NCBI RefSeq assembly: GCF_000337215.1
Contig: NZ_AOHZ01000010.1
Coordinates: 1-33,080, forward strand
Direction: 5' to 3'
From: Natronolimnohabitans innermongolicus JCM 12255
Lineage (GTDB): Archaea; Halobacteriota; Halobacteria; Halobacteriales; Natrialbaceae
DNA length: 33,080 nt
In this document: in pieces, positions 15,364-22,699 of the stretch
Layout: every line of letters begins with the position of its first letter
Position numbering within the stretch: position 1 is the stretch's first letter
Notes under the pieces: model-generated
The model's database searches: none
The model's input: the letters and a program-made list of their open reading frames with translations, nothing else
Told to the model about the DNA's origin: nothing
Position numbers and translations under genes: made by a program

Positions 15364-15483
15364 GTACTCGTTGACAGCTGTTTCGTCTCCGTCCTCCCGA
15401 CCGCATCGGCGATTGGCCGGCGGCTGTCGTCGATCGACGTGGACGGAACGTAACGTGACGGACCGTTCGAACCCGAGTGCCGG

Positions 15484-16164
15484 TTAGTTCGACGGGACCG
15501 GCGGCGCGACGGTCTCGTCCTCGGAGACGTTCAGCTCCGACGTGACGAGCGCGCGGTAGGCCCGGCGAAGTCGCTCCGAGAGGGCCTGGTGAGAGATGTC
15601 GAGTTCCTCCGAGAGCTCCTGCATCGAGACCTCGCGGGGAATCTCGAAGTAGCCGTGATCGATCGCGGCGACCAGCGTCTCGTACTGGCGGGCGGTGAGC
15701 CCACACTGGGTGTGGCTCTCCTCCTCGAGGTCGAACAGGCGGACGATCGTCGGCGTGACGTCGAGTTCCTCGAGCCGGTCGTAGAGCGAGCTCACGCTCT
15801 CGCGGTCCGTAAACCGGATGCTCAGCAGCCACGTGCCGTTCGACGCCGAGGCGCTCAGGACGGTGCCGTTCTCCTCGATGATCAGTTCGAAGACGTCGAC
15901 CGTCTCCGGGTCGAACTCGAGGTCGTAGAGCCAGCGGTCGTCGTCGCTGTTGATCAGCGAGTAGTTGCCGATCGCCGACGCTCCGTCGAGCGCGTGCTCG
16001 ATCTCGTCTTGCGACGGCCCGGAGAGCCAGAGCCCGTGCCCGCTCGAGGCGATAACGCGCTCCATCTCACAGTTCAGTCCGGGAACAGCCTCGAACAGCT
16101 CGCCGGCTCCGGTTCCGTCGGCCGGAATCTCGATGTCTGCGATCGATGTCATGAGTTCATGCAT
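15484..16164 (-). CDS. HTH-10 family (Bat-like) transcriptional regulator
   Basis: 226 aa. The C-terminal 55-60 residues form the HTH-10 domain: GLTARQYETLVAAIDHGYFEIPREVSMQEL, then SEELDISHQALSERLRRAYRALV. The preceding half (about 30-150) is the bacterio-opsin-activator type N-terminal sensor, a beta-rich fold that probably binds a ligand. It lacks the GAF/PAS modules found in the longest members. It likely binds DNA near its target genes. Start: ATG at 16164, with an alternative at 16152; an AT-rich minus-strand GGTTATTG (16182-16189) is placed for either. It is 151 nt upstream of the crotonase gene in the same direction. Confidence 0.9.
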   Translation of the reverse strand: MHELMTSIADIEIPADGTGAGELFEAVPGLNCEMERVIASSGHGLWLSGPSQDEIEHALDGASAIGNYSLINSDDDRWLYDLEFDPETVDVFELIIEENGTVLSASASNGTWLLSIRFTDRESVSSLYDRLEELDVTPTIVRLFDLEEESHTQCGLTARQYETLVAAIDHGYFEIPREVSMQELSEELDISHQALSERLRRAYRALVTSELNVSEDETVAPPVPSN

Positions 16165-16302
16165 GCGTACTACGGGGACTCCAATAACCCCGTTTCCAAA
16201 GAGATTAGCAGCGACGAAGCCGAATTACACGACTTCTTATGCGTCTCGCAAGCCGGTCGTTCATAGGGTACAATCAGTTCGCTGGCAAAATCCGTCTGAG
16301 CG

Positions 16303-16868
16303 TCAGTGACGGCGGGGAACGCCGACGAGTAACTGGACGATCACGACGACGACGATCGTGATCGCCAGCAACGCGAGTGCGATCGGAACGATCGCCTCGA
16401 GTCCGCGGGAGATCCGCAACACTTCGATCCGCGTCGGCATCGTCCGCGGGTTGTACGCGACCATCATCGTCGCGCCGAACTCGCCGATCGCCCGCACGAA
16501 CGTCAGGACGATTCCGGCAGCGATCGCGTTGCGTGCAAGCGAGAGCGAGACCAACCGAACCGTCTCGAGCGGGCCGTAGCCCATCGTCCGCGCGGCCTCA
16601 TCGAGTCGCGGATCGATGTCGTCGAAGCCCGCGCGGGCGGTGACGACGAGGAAGTGGGGCGGCGACGAACGTCTGGGCGAGGACGACGCCGGCGTAGCTG
16701 TCGGTCAGCGGGACCCCGAGTCCCGCGGCGACCGAGCCGATCGGCGTGCACCGACCGACGACGGTCAACAGCGTGACGCCGCCGACGATCGGCGGCAAGA
16801 CGAGCGGGAGCAAGACGGCGGCCTCGAGGAGCCGCTTGTCCGGAAATAGAGCCGTTCGCGGAGTAGTT
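16303..16868 (-). pseudogene. Frameshifted molybdate/tungstate-type ABC permease (ModB/WtpB family)
   Basis: The two halves are in different frames. Codons in 16868-16655 give LLEAAVLLPLVLPPIVGG, then LTDSYAGVVLAQTFVAAP. Beyond about 16655 the homologous frame gives FLVVTARAGFDDIDPRL and the EAA loop EAARTMGYGPLETVRLVSLSL, continuing to the end (RAIGEFGATMMVAYNP, then the last membrane helix). One extra base near 16654 fits a +1 insertion in AAP-FLVV. A second shift probably lies near 16850 (LYF to PDKR). The N-terminal membrane helices are missing and no ATPase or binding protein is adjacent. It cannot encode a working transporter. Confidence 0.75.
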
Positions 16869-17032
16869 CGACGTCGGCGCCGATGACGGCGTCGGGGTGT
16901 TTCGTCCCCTCCTCGATCCGAGGCGGTATTTCAGTCGTCGGGAGTTCCCGTGGGTTGGGAAATCAGACTGTGGCCGGTCGGAATCCGATCGATCGATATC
17001 GCGGCTGCAGCCGCTTCGATTCGTCGTTCGAC

Positions 17033-17038
17033 AAAAAA
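17033..17038 (-). terminator. T6 terminator after the zinc microprotein
   Basis: Six A on the plus strand give T6 on the minus strand 6 nt after the stop of the 37-aa gene. A perfect 14-bp palindrome, GCGGCTGCAGCCGC (17001-17014), lies just beyond. Confidence 0.5.
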
Positions 17039-17043
17039 CGGAG

Positions 17044-17157
17044 TTAATGGAGCGACGCTTCACACCGCGGACAGATCCGCGACTGTATCGGAACGCGTCG
17101 CTGGCAGTCGGGGCACGTGATATCCTCCTCGACCTGAAACGGGTACGCTCGACTCAT
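17044..17157 (-). CDS. Zinc-ribbon microprotein (37 aa)
   Basis: 37 aa from the ATG at 17157. Two CPxC knuckles, CPDC (Cys15, Cys18) and CPRC (Cys29, Cys32), are spaced by 10 residues, a complete four-Cys zinc-binding site in a very short chain. The rest is MSRAYPFQVEEDIT before and EASLH after. A TATA-like element lies about 32-39 nt upstream and a T6 tract immediately downstream, forming a compact transcription unit. Haloarchaea have many zinc-finger microproteins, some involved in stress or biofilm behaviour; which role applies here is unknown. It could bind RNA, DNA or a protein partner. Confidence 0.75.
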   Translation of the reverse strand: MSRAYPFQVEEDITCPDCQRRVPIQSRICPRCEASLH

Positions 17158-17188
17158 GGCGCTCGTTCGAACGAACACCGACTACTAC

Positions 17189-17196
17189 CATAAGTT
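17189..17196 (-). promoter_or_regulatory. TATA-like element of the zinc microprotein
   Basis: Minus-strand ACTTATGG lies 32-39 nt before the ATG at 17157, giving a leader of only a few nucleotides. Confidence 0.4.
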
Positions 17197-17258
17197 ACGT
17201 CGCGCCCGAACGTGACTCTCCGCCCGGATACTCAGTCGCCGCTACTGAGTGGTCTCGA

Positions 17259-17900
17259 TCACCGATAGTTCTTGAACAGCAGCGCCCGGACGTCGTCTTT
17301 GGTCTGGACCTCCTCGGTCGTCCCGTCGGGGAGTTCGACGCTGTAGCGGTAGTCCGCCGACGACGATTCCTCCCACTTGTCGTCGTGGGTCTCGAGCAGG
17401 CTCATCATCTCGTCTAACATGTCGTCGTCGTCGGCCGCGCCGTCGCCGCTCTCGTCACCGCCGTCGTCGTCGGCCGCCTCGCTCGAGGGCGTCGCGTCGT
17501 CGGCAGTCGAATCGGCGACGTCGGTCTCCGCCACCGACTCGTCGTCACCGCCGTCGTCGCTTCCGCTCGAGTCGTCGTCAGCGTTGGATTCGTCCGCTGG
17601 TCCGTCCCCGTCCTCGTCCTCGATGTACGAGACCTCCTCGAGGTCCATCTCGCCCGCGGTATCGGGCCCTCGGTCGATCGCGGCGCCGACGTCGGCCGAG
17701 ACGTCGGCGGTCGCCGAAGCGTCCAGGTCGGCGTCGATGCTCACGTCGATGTCCGGGTTCCCCTCGAGATTGTCGATCAGATACTGGATGGCGTCTCGCT
17801 CGCGGACGAAGCCGTACTTGCCGACGACCTGTTCGGAGATTTCCGCGCGCAACTGCTGGATGACCGCGTACTGTTCGTCAGTGACCTCGAGCGTTTGCAT
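17259..17900 (-). CDS. Acidic three-part haloarchaeal protein of unknown function
   Basis: 213 aa. Residues 1-48 form a predicted helical domain (LEVTDEQYAVIQQLRAEISEQ, then a helix ending YLIDNL), reminiscent in size and pattern of ribbon-helix-helix or antitoxin-like DNA-binding N-termini, though not diagnostic. Residues 50-165 are an Asp/Ser/Ala-rich linker, probably disordered. The last 45 residues (ADYRYSVELPDGTTEEVQTKDDVRALLFKNYR in essence) look like a small beta-alpha domain. The ATG at 17900 is preceded by a TATA-like CAAATATC on the plus strand (17925-17932). No family function is recognised. Confidence 0.75.
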   Translation of the reverse strand: MQTLEVTDEQYAVIQQLRAEISEQVVGKYGFVRERDAIQYLIDNLEGNPDIDVSIDADLDASATADVSADVGAAIDRGPDTAGEMDLEEVSYIEDEDGDGPADESNADDDSSGSDDGGDDESVAETDVADSTADDATPSSEAADDDGGDESGDGAADDDDMLDEMMSLLETHDDKWEESSSADYRYSVELPDGTTEEVQTKDDVRALLFKNYR

Positions 17901-17924
17901 ATCTCATCGATATCGCGGGGGGTA

Positions 17925-17934
17925 CAAATATCAT
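17925..17934 (-). promoter_or_regulatory. TATA-like element of the acidic protein gene
   Basis: Minus-strand ATGATATTTG lies 25-34 nt before the ATG at 17900 in an AT-rich patch. Confidence 0.5.
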
Positions 17935-18057
17935 CGCCCACCCGGTTGCCGAGGGAGATTGGGTGTGTAGCGTCGGTGGCCCGACGACACCGGTAACCCA
18001 CGACGGCCGGTGCTGACCGTCGCTCGAGCAGACGGTCGCCGCAACCGGCGAGCACGG

Positions 18058-18066
18058 TGTTTAAGC
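18058..18066 (+). promoter_or_regulatory. TATA box of the redoxin gene
   Basis: TGTTTAAGC lies 24-32 nt before the ATG at 18090, consistent with leaderless transcription. Confidence 0.5.
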
Positions 18067-18089
18067 CGACCGCTCCGGAACCGTTACGC

Positions 18090-18653
18090 ATGGTACTCGA
18101 GGAATCCGACTCCGAGCTCGCGGCTGGTGACACCGCTCCCGACTTCGAACTCGAGGGAACGGACGGGGACACGTACGCGCTCGAGTCCTTTTCGGACGCC
18201 GAGGCGTTGCTGGTCGTGTTCACCTGCAACCACTGTCCGTACGCGAAGGCGAAGTTCGACCTGCTGAACGAACTGGCCGACGAGTACGACGACGTCGCCG
18301 TCGTCGGAATCAACCCTAACGACGCGGCGGAGTACCCCGAAGACGACCTCGAGACGATGCGCGAGTACGTCGAGGACGGAACGATCCGATACGACGCGTA
18401 CCTCCGCGACGAGAGTCAGGACGTCGCCGACGCCTACGGCGCCGTCTGCACGCCGGATCCGTTCCTGTTCGAACGGACGGACGGGACCTTCCGGCTGGCG
18501 TACCACGGCCGACTCGACGACGCGTTGAACCCGGAGGACGAACCCACGCGATTCCACGTCCGCGAGGCCATCGACGCGATTCTGGCCGGCGAGTCGGTCG
18601 ACCTCGAGTGGCAGCCCTCGCAGGGCTGTTCGATCAAGTGGACCGATCGGTAG
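18090..18653 (+). CDS. Thioredoxin-fold redoxin (AhpC/TSA-like)
   Basis: 187 aa from the ATG at 18090. The N-terminus GDTAPDFELEGTDGDTYAL is the redoxin/peroxiredoxin-type first strand. The active site reads FTCNHCPYAKAK, a CxxC dithiol as in thioredoxin-like reductases instead of the single peroxidatic Cys of true peroxiredoxins. A third Cys in GAVCTPDPFLF (cis-Pro loop) and a fourth in PSQGCSIKW near the C-terminus are also typical of this subfamily. It probably exchanges disulfides or handles peroxides in the cytosol. It lies 77 nt upstream of the MscS gene, and may be read through into it. Confidence 0.9.
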   Translation: MVLEESDSELAAGDTAPDFELEGTDGDTYALESFSDAEALLVVFTCNHCPYAKAKFDLLNELADEYDDVAVVGINPNDAAEYPEDDLETMREYVEDGTIRYDAYLRDESQDVADAYGAVCTPDPFLFERTDGTFRLAYHGRLDDALNPEDEPTRFHVREAIDAILAGESVDLEWQPSQGCSIKWTDR

Positions 18654-18730
18654 CGCCGGTTCGACGCGGTCGGGAGTTGCGCCTGCCGGGCGGTCACTGA
18701 GGGGGTTTGCGTGAGTATCACGGGTAGCGA

Positions 18731-19888
18731 ATGGTCTCGACAGCACGGTCTGTGCCGGCGCAGGGCTCCCTCCTTCGCCCGGACCCGGTTCCTCGGATAC
18801 AGGAGACGATCTTCTCGTCGCTCGAACTGCAACTTCTCGCGACCGGGTTGCTGGCCGTCTTCGTCCTCGTCGGCATCTGGGGATCCGCTCGCATCCGGGA
18901 TCTCGTTCGGCGCCGATACGGCACGCAGTCCGCCGAGGTCAGCTCGATCCTCGTTCTCGGCGCCGTCGTCGTCGCCGCCGTCTACCTGTTCAGCGTCATC
19001 TGGCACGTCACGTTCGTCCTCGAGTACACGCTGCAGACGATGTCGATCGATCGGTGGCTCGCCGCCCAGCAACTCGTTACCGGGGCGATCGTCCTGACCG
19101 CCTACCTCGCGATCAGGTTCGTCAATCGGTCGATCGACAAACTCGCACAGGCGGGGGCGGTGACGAACCATCAAAGCGAGGTCGCCTACCACGTCGCGGA
19201 CGTCGCCATCGTCTGCTTTGCGGGGGCGACGATCCTGACGCTGTGGGGAATCGACCTCACGAACATCTTCATCGGCGCCGGCGCGATCACGGCGATCGTC
19301 GCGCTGACGGCCCGCGAGACGCTAGCGGCGATGCTCGCCGGGTTCATCCTGCTGTTCTCGCGGCCGTTCTACGTGGGCGACTGGATCGAAGTCAACGAGA
19401 CGACCGGGATCGTCACCGACGTGACGATCTTCACGACCAAGATCCAGACGTTCGACGACAAACACGTCCTCGTTCCGAACGACGAGGTGACCGACAGCCA
19501 GCTGACGAACTACTCCCAAAACGACCAACTGCGCGTCGAAGTCGAGGTCGGCATCGACTACGACGACGATCCTAAACGCGCGCGCGAGGTTATCGCCGAC
19601 GCGGTCGAGGGGCTCGACTCGGTCAAGAACAACCCGTCGCCGCAGGTAATCGCAAAAGCCTTCGGCGACTCGGCGATCCTCCTCGAGTGTCGCGTCTGGA
19701 TCAGCGATCCGACCATGCGACGGCGACTCCGGACCAAAACGAACGTCATCGAGGCGATCGTGACCGCATTCGACCGCGAGGGACTCGAGATCCCGTATCC
19801 ACAGCGCGTTCACGACGCGCGCGACGACGGGTTCCTGATCGACGGACCGGACGGACGGCGGGGCCGACTCTCGTCGCTCGAGGACTGA
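18731..19888 (+). CDS. MscS-family mechanosensitive channel
   Basis: 385 aa. Four or five hydrophobic segments (about 30-52, 72-95, 110-128, 155-175, 177-205) lead to the conserved pore and beta-domain: GAGAITAIVALTARETLAAM followed by RPFYVGDWIEVNETTGIVTDV. The cytoplasmic alpha/beta domain (VEVEVGIDYDDDPKRAREVI) completes the fold. It should open under membrane tension and release solutes during osmotic downshock, which matters for cells living in salt. Homo-heptamers are expected. The ATG at 18731 has no clear TATA, so co-transcription with the redoxin gene is possible. Confidence 0.95.
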   Translation: MVSTARSVPAQGSLLRPDPVPRIQETIFSSLELQLLATGLLAVFVLVGIWGSARIRDLVRRRYGTQSAEVSSILVLGAVVVAAVYLFSVIWHVTFVLEYTLQTMSIDRWLAAQQLVTGAIVLTAYLAIRFVNRSIDKLAQAGAVTNHQSEVAYHVADVAIVCFAGATILTLWGIDLTNIFIGAGAITAIVALTARETLAAMLAGFILLFSRPFYVGDWIEVNETTGIVTDVTIFTTKIQTFDDKHVLVPNDEVTDSQLTNYSQNDQLRVEVEVGIDYDDDPKRAREVIADAVEGLDSVKNNPSPQVIAKAFGDSAILLECRVWISDPTMRRRLRTKTNVIEAIVTAFDREGLEIPYPQRVHDARDDGFLIDGPDGRRGRLSSLED

Positions 19889-19903
19889 CCGCGACCGCCG
19901 TCG

Positions 19904-20335
19904 TCACTCGACGATGAGGTCGCCGATCTGGCTGGACTCGTGGAACGTACAGACGTACGTCACCATCTCGGGGTCGGCCGTAAACTCGAGGACCTCGCCC
20001 TCGCCACCCACACTGACCTGATCGGTCTGGAGATCGTCGACGACGTCGTTCCCGTCGTCCCAGATCGCGAGATCGTGGTGCATGTCGCCGCTGTTGATCC
20101 ACTCCATCGTGTACTCGCCACCGTCTTCGAGGACGAGCGTCGGATTCTCGACGCCGTCGATCGATTCGGGCTCGAGACCGACCCAGTATGATCGGTACCC
20201 CTCGAGAAGGATGTCCTCCTCTGGGTCGATTTCGTACTCTTCGCCGTCGTCGTCGCTGCCGAGGCAGCCGGCGGCAGCGACCGTAATCGCGGCGGCGCCG
20301 GCGGCAGACAGAACCGAGCGTCGTGTCCGTGCCAT
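19904..20335 (-). CDS. Tat lipoprotein with cupredoxin domain and Gln at the axial ligand site
   Basis: 143 aa. The Tat motif (MARTRRSVLSAAG) is followed by a hydrophobic run and the lipobox AAAGC (Cys24), so it is probably a surface lipoprotein. The copper domain has His87 (DMHHDLAI), Cys129 and His132 (YVCTFHESSQ). The position of the usual axial Met is Gln136, as in stellacyanin-type proteins, which should lower the redox potential compared with the Met-containing paralogue at 9216-9728. The two share the blocks xxVENPxxxLxxGxEYxxxWxN. It converges on the MscS gene with a 15-nt gap. Confidence 0.85.
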   Translation of the reverse strand: MARTRRSVLSAAGAAAITVAAAGCLGSDDDGEEYEIDPEEDILLEGYRSYWVGLEPESIDGVENPTLVLEDGGEYTMEWINSGDMHHDLAIWDDGNDVVDDLQTDQVSVGGEGEVLEFTADPEMVTYVCTFHESSQIGDLIVE

Positions 20336-20424
20336 GGGTTCGTACGTCGACTCGGAACCGTCTAACGCTCAACGCTACGGCGATTCCCACCCCGCGAGGA
20401 ACGAGACGATCATGTTCGGACAAT

Positions 20425-20461
20425 CATATAGCTGCGGGCGCGCTCGCTCGGATCCGCAGCT
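20425..20461 (+). promoter_or_regulatory. TATA-like box and 8-bp inverted repeat before the BtpA-like gene
   Basis: CATATA (20425-20430) runs into a perfect inverted repeat, AGCTGCGG (20430-20437) and CCGCAGCT (20454-20461), with a 16-nt spacer. The expected start point from this TATA is about 20453, inside the repeat, giving a leader of about 38 nt. It may be an operator for the divergent gene pair. No function is proven. Confidence 0.35.
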
Positions 20462-20491
20462 ACTTCCACCGCTCGCGTCGAGAGTACCGAT

Positions 20492-21355
20492 ATGACCGCG
20501 CTGACGCCGTTATCGGACCGCTTCGACGCTGACCGTCCCGTCCTCGGGATGGTTCACCTGCCGCCGCTACCCGGCTCGCCGGGCTACGACGGCGATCGGG
20601 AGGTCGTTCGGGCGCGCGCACTCGAGGCTGCTCGTCGCCTCGAGGCCGGGGGCGTCGACGGCATCGTCCTCGAGAACTTCGGCGACGCGCCGTTTTACCC
20701 CGACGACGTCCCGAAACACGTCGTCGCCGAGATGACCGCAATCGCGTCGCGGGTGGCGAATACCGTCGACGTTCCGCTCGGAATCAACGTACTCAGAAAC
20801 GACGCCGAGGCGGCGCTGGCGATCGCTGCGGCCGTCGGCGCGGATTTCATTCGAGTAAACGTCCACGTCGGGACCGCGGCGACCGATCAGGGTGTCCTCG
20901 AGGGGCGAGCCCACGAAACCGTTCGCCTGCGCGACCGCCTCGAGGCCGACGTCGCCATCCTCGCCGACGTGCACGTCAAACACGCGACTCCGGTCGGGGA
21001 CGCGCCAATCGAACGCGTCGCCCTCGAAACGATCGAGCGCGGCCGCGCGGACGGCGTCATCGTTTCGGGATCGGGAACCGGCTCCGAGGCCGAACTCGAG
21101 GACGTCGAACGAGTCGTAGACGCAATTTCGGACGGCGTCGAAATCGACGACCGTAGCTCGCCGCTCCCGCCGGTCTTCGTCGGTAGCGGCGTCACGAGCG
21201 AGACGGTCGGCGACTGCTTCGAAGCCGGCGCGGACGGCGTCATCGTCGGGACGGCGCTTAAAGAAAACGCGAAAACGACGAACCCCGTTTCGCGCGAACG
21301 CGTCGCGGCGCTCGTGTCGGCCGCTCGGACTCGAGACGCCGGCGACAGCGCGTAA
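20492..21355 (+). CDS. BtpA/SgcQ-family TIM-barrel protein
   Basis: 287 aa. The family start is clear (VLGMVHLPPLPGSPGYDG), as are the barrel strands DGIVLENFGDAPFY, PLGINVLRNDAEAALAIA, DFIRVNVHVGTAATDQG, LADVHVKHATPV and GVIVSGSGTGSEA, and the phosphate-binding end FVGSGVTSETV...DGVIVGTALKENAKT. The fold resembles (beta/alpha)8 phospho-sugar enzymes. BtpA was named for photosystem I assembly in cyanobacteria, which does not apply in archaea; a sugar or nucleoside catabolic role is more likely. No kinase partner is adjacent. It converges on the dehydrogenase gene (23-nt gap). Confidence 0.9.
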   Translation: MTALTPLSDRFDADRPVLGMVHLPPLPGSPGYDGDREVVRARALEAARRLEAGGVDGIVLENFGDAPFYPDDVPKHVVAEMTAIASRVANTVDVPLGINVLRNDAEAALAIAAAVGADFIRVNVHVGTAATDQGVLEGRAHETVRLRDRLEADVAILADVHVKHATPVGDAPIERVALETIERGRADGVIVSGSGTGSEAELEDVERVVDAISDGVEIDDRSSPLPPVFVGSGVTSETVGDCFEAGADGVIVGTALKENAKTTNPVSRERVAALVSAARTRDAGDSA

Positions 21356-21378
21356 CGGCCCGGACTCGAGTCCGATCG

Positions 21379-22698
21379 CTACTCCCAGTTGTGGAGCGCG
21401 TCCCGGAAGATCGCTTTCGCGTCGTCCTCGGTCACCGGTCGCGGATTACAGCGCAGGAGTCGCTGCTGGGTTTCGACCGTCTGTCTTGCGAGCCAGTCGA
21501 CGTCCCCTTCGGTGATGTCCGCGAGCTCGGTGAGTCCACTCGGGATGACGTTCAGGTCCTGCTGGAGCCGAACGTACTCCTGGCGAGCCCGATCGGCCGC
21601 GTCGCGAGTACTCAGGCCGCCGGTGTCGGCGCCCAGCATCTCGGCGACTCTGACGAACCGTTCGGGATCGCTCGCGGCGTTGTAGCCGAGCGTGCTCGCG
21701 GGCGTGAGTACGGCGATGGTCTCGCCGTGGTAGGTGTGATAGCGGTTGCCGACGGGGTAGGCCATCGCGTGGGCGAGACTCGCGCCGGCCGTCAGTCCCG
21801 CGATCGCGCCGAACAGCGCGCCCTTGAGCATCGCCGATCGAGCTTCGAGGTCGTCGCCGTTGTGGACCGCGGTCCGGACGTTACCCGAGAGCAGTTCGAT
21901 GGCCTTCTCGGAGAACATCTCGGTGAGCTCCGTTCGTCCGGCGTAGACGGGGCGGGCCTGTGGATCCGAGGCGCGCAAGAGGCCGTCGAACGGGTGGGTC
22001 GTGTAGCCCTCGATGGCGTGACCGAGCGCGTCCATCGCCGTCTTCCCCGTGATGTCGGGGGGCAGCGTCGTCGTAAACGTCGGGTCGAGGACGGCCGCGT
22101 CCGCCCTGATGTGGTTGCTCGAGATCCCCTCCTTGATCTCCTTTTCCTCGACGGAGAAGATGGCGACGGGCGAGATTTCGGCGCCCGTCCCCGCGGTCGT
22201 CGGCATGAGCACCAGCGGCGGCCCCGACTCGGTCAGCGCCTCGCCCTCGCCCGTCGGTTCGGCGACGTAGTCGAGCACCTGTCCGCCGTTCGCGACGATC
22301 GCCCGCGTCGCCTTCGCGACGTCGATACAGCTCCCGCCGCCGAAGCCGACGTAGAAGTCGTAGCCGTCCTCGCCTTCGTTCTCGCGGACGAACTCGAGGC
22401 AGCTGTCGACGTTCTCGATCGACGGCTCGCGCTCGGCGCCGTCCCAGACGGTCACGTCGTAGCCCGCGTCCGCTATGTGGTCGGTCACGCGGTCGACGTG
22501 GCCGACCTCGACCAGTCCCTCGTCGGTGACGAGGAGTCCGTGCGGATCGTCGTCGCTGTCGACGCCCAGATCCGCGAGCTGGAAGCCGAGCTCTTCGACC
22601 GCGTCGCGACCGAATCGAATCTGGGGCATCTGGAGGTGCCAGACCGTCTCGGGCCCCAGTTCGTGCTCGGGAGCCGAAACCGACCGGTCGTAGCTCAT
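21379..22698 (-). CDS. Iron alcohol dehydrogenase, hydroxyacid-oxoacid transhydrogenase (HOT/ADHFE1) type
   Basis: 439 aa, long for the family as in HOT proteins. The NAD-binding motif is GFGGGSCIDVAKA and the nucleotide loop is LMPTTAGTGAEISPVAIF. Metal ligands are expected at Asp and His in MDALGHAIEGY, His in GASLAHAMAYPVG and His in YHTYHGETIA. HOT oxidises 4-hydroxybutyrate to succinic semialdehyde while reducing 2-oxoglutarate; other iron ADHs use NAD. It starts 1 nt after the stop of the upstream lactonase gene, so the two are co-translated. The substrate assignment is from family and context. Confidence 0.9.
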   Translation of the reverse strand: MSYDRSVSAPEHELGPETVWHLQMPQIRFGRDAVEELGFQLADLGVDSDDDPHGLLVTDEGLVEVGHVDRVTDHIADAGYDVTVWDGAEREPSIENVDSCLEFVRENEGEDGYDFYVGFGGGSCIDVAKATRAIVANGGQVLDYVAEPTGEGEALTESGPPLVLMPTTAGTGAEISPVAIFSVEEKEIKEGISSNHIRADAAVLDPTFTTTLPPDITGKTAMDALGHAIEGYTTHPFDGLLRASDPQARPVYAGRTELTEMFSEKAIELLSGNVRTAVHNGDDLEARSAMLKGALFGAIAGLTAGASLAHAMAYPVGNRYHTYHGETIAVLTPASTLGYNAASDPERFVRVAEMLGADTGGLSTRDAADRARQEYVRLQQDLNVIPSGLTELADITEGDVDWLARQTVETQQRLLRCNPRPVTEDDAKAIFRDALHNWE

Positions 22699-22699
22699 C

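Noticed and set aside
17001-17014. 14-bp palindrome GCGGCTGCAGCCGC as a regulator site
   Set aside because: It lies downstream of the zinc microprotein terminator and upstream of a pseudogene, so no functional promoter is nearby; more likely incidental or part of termination.
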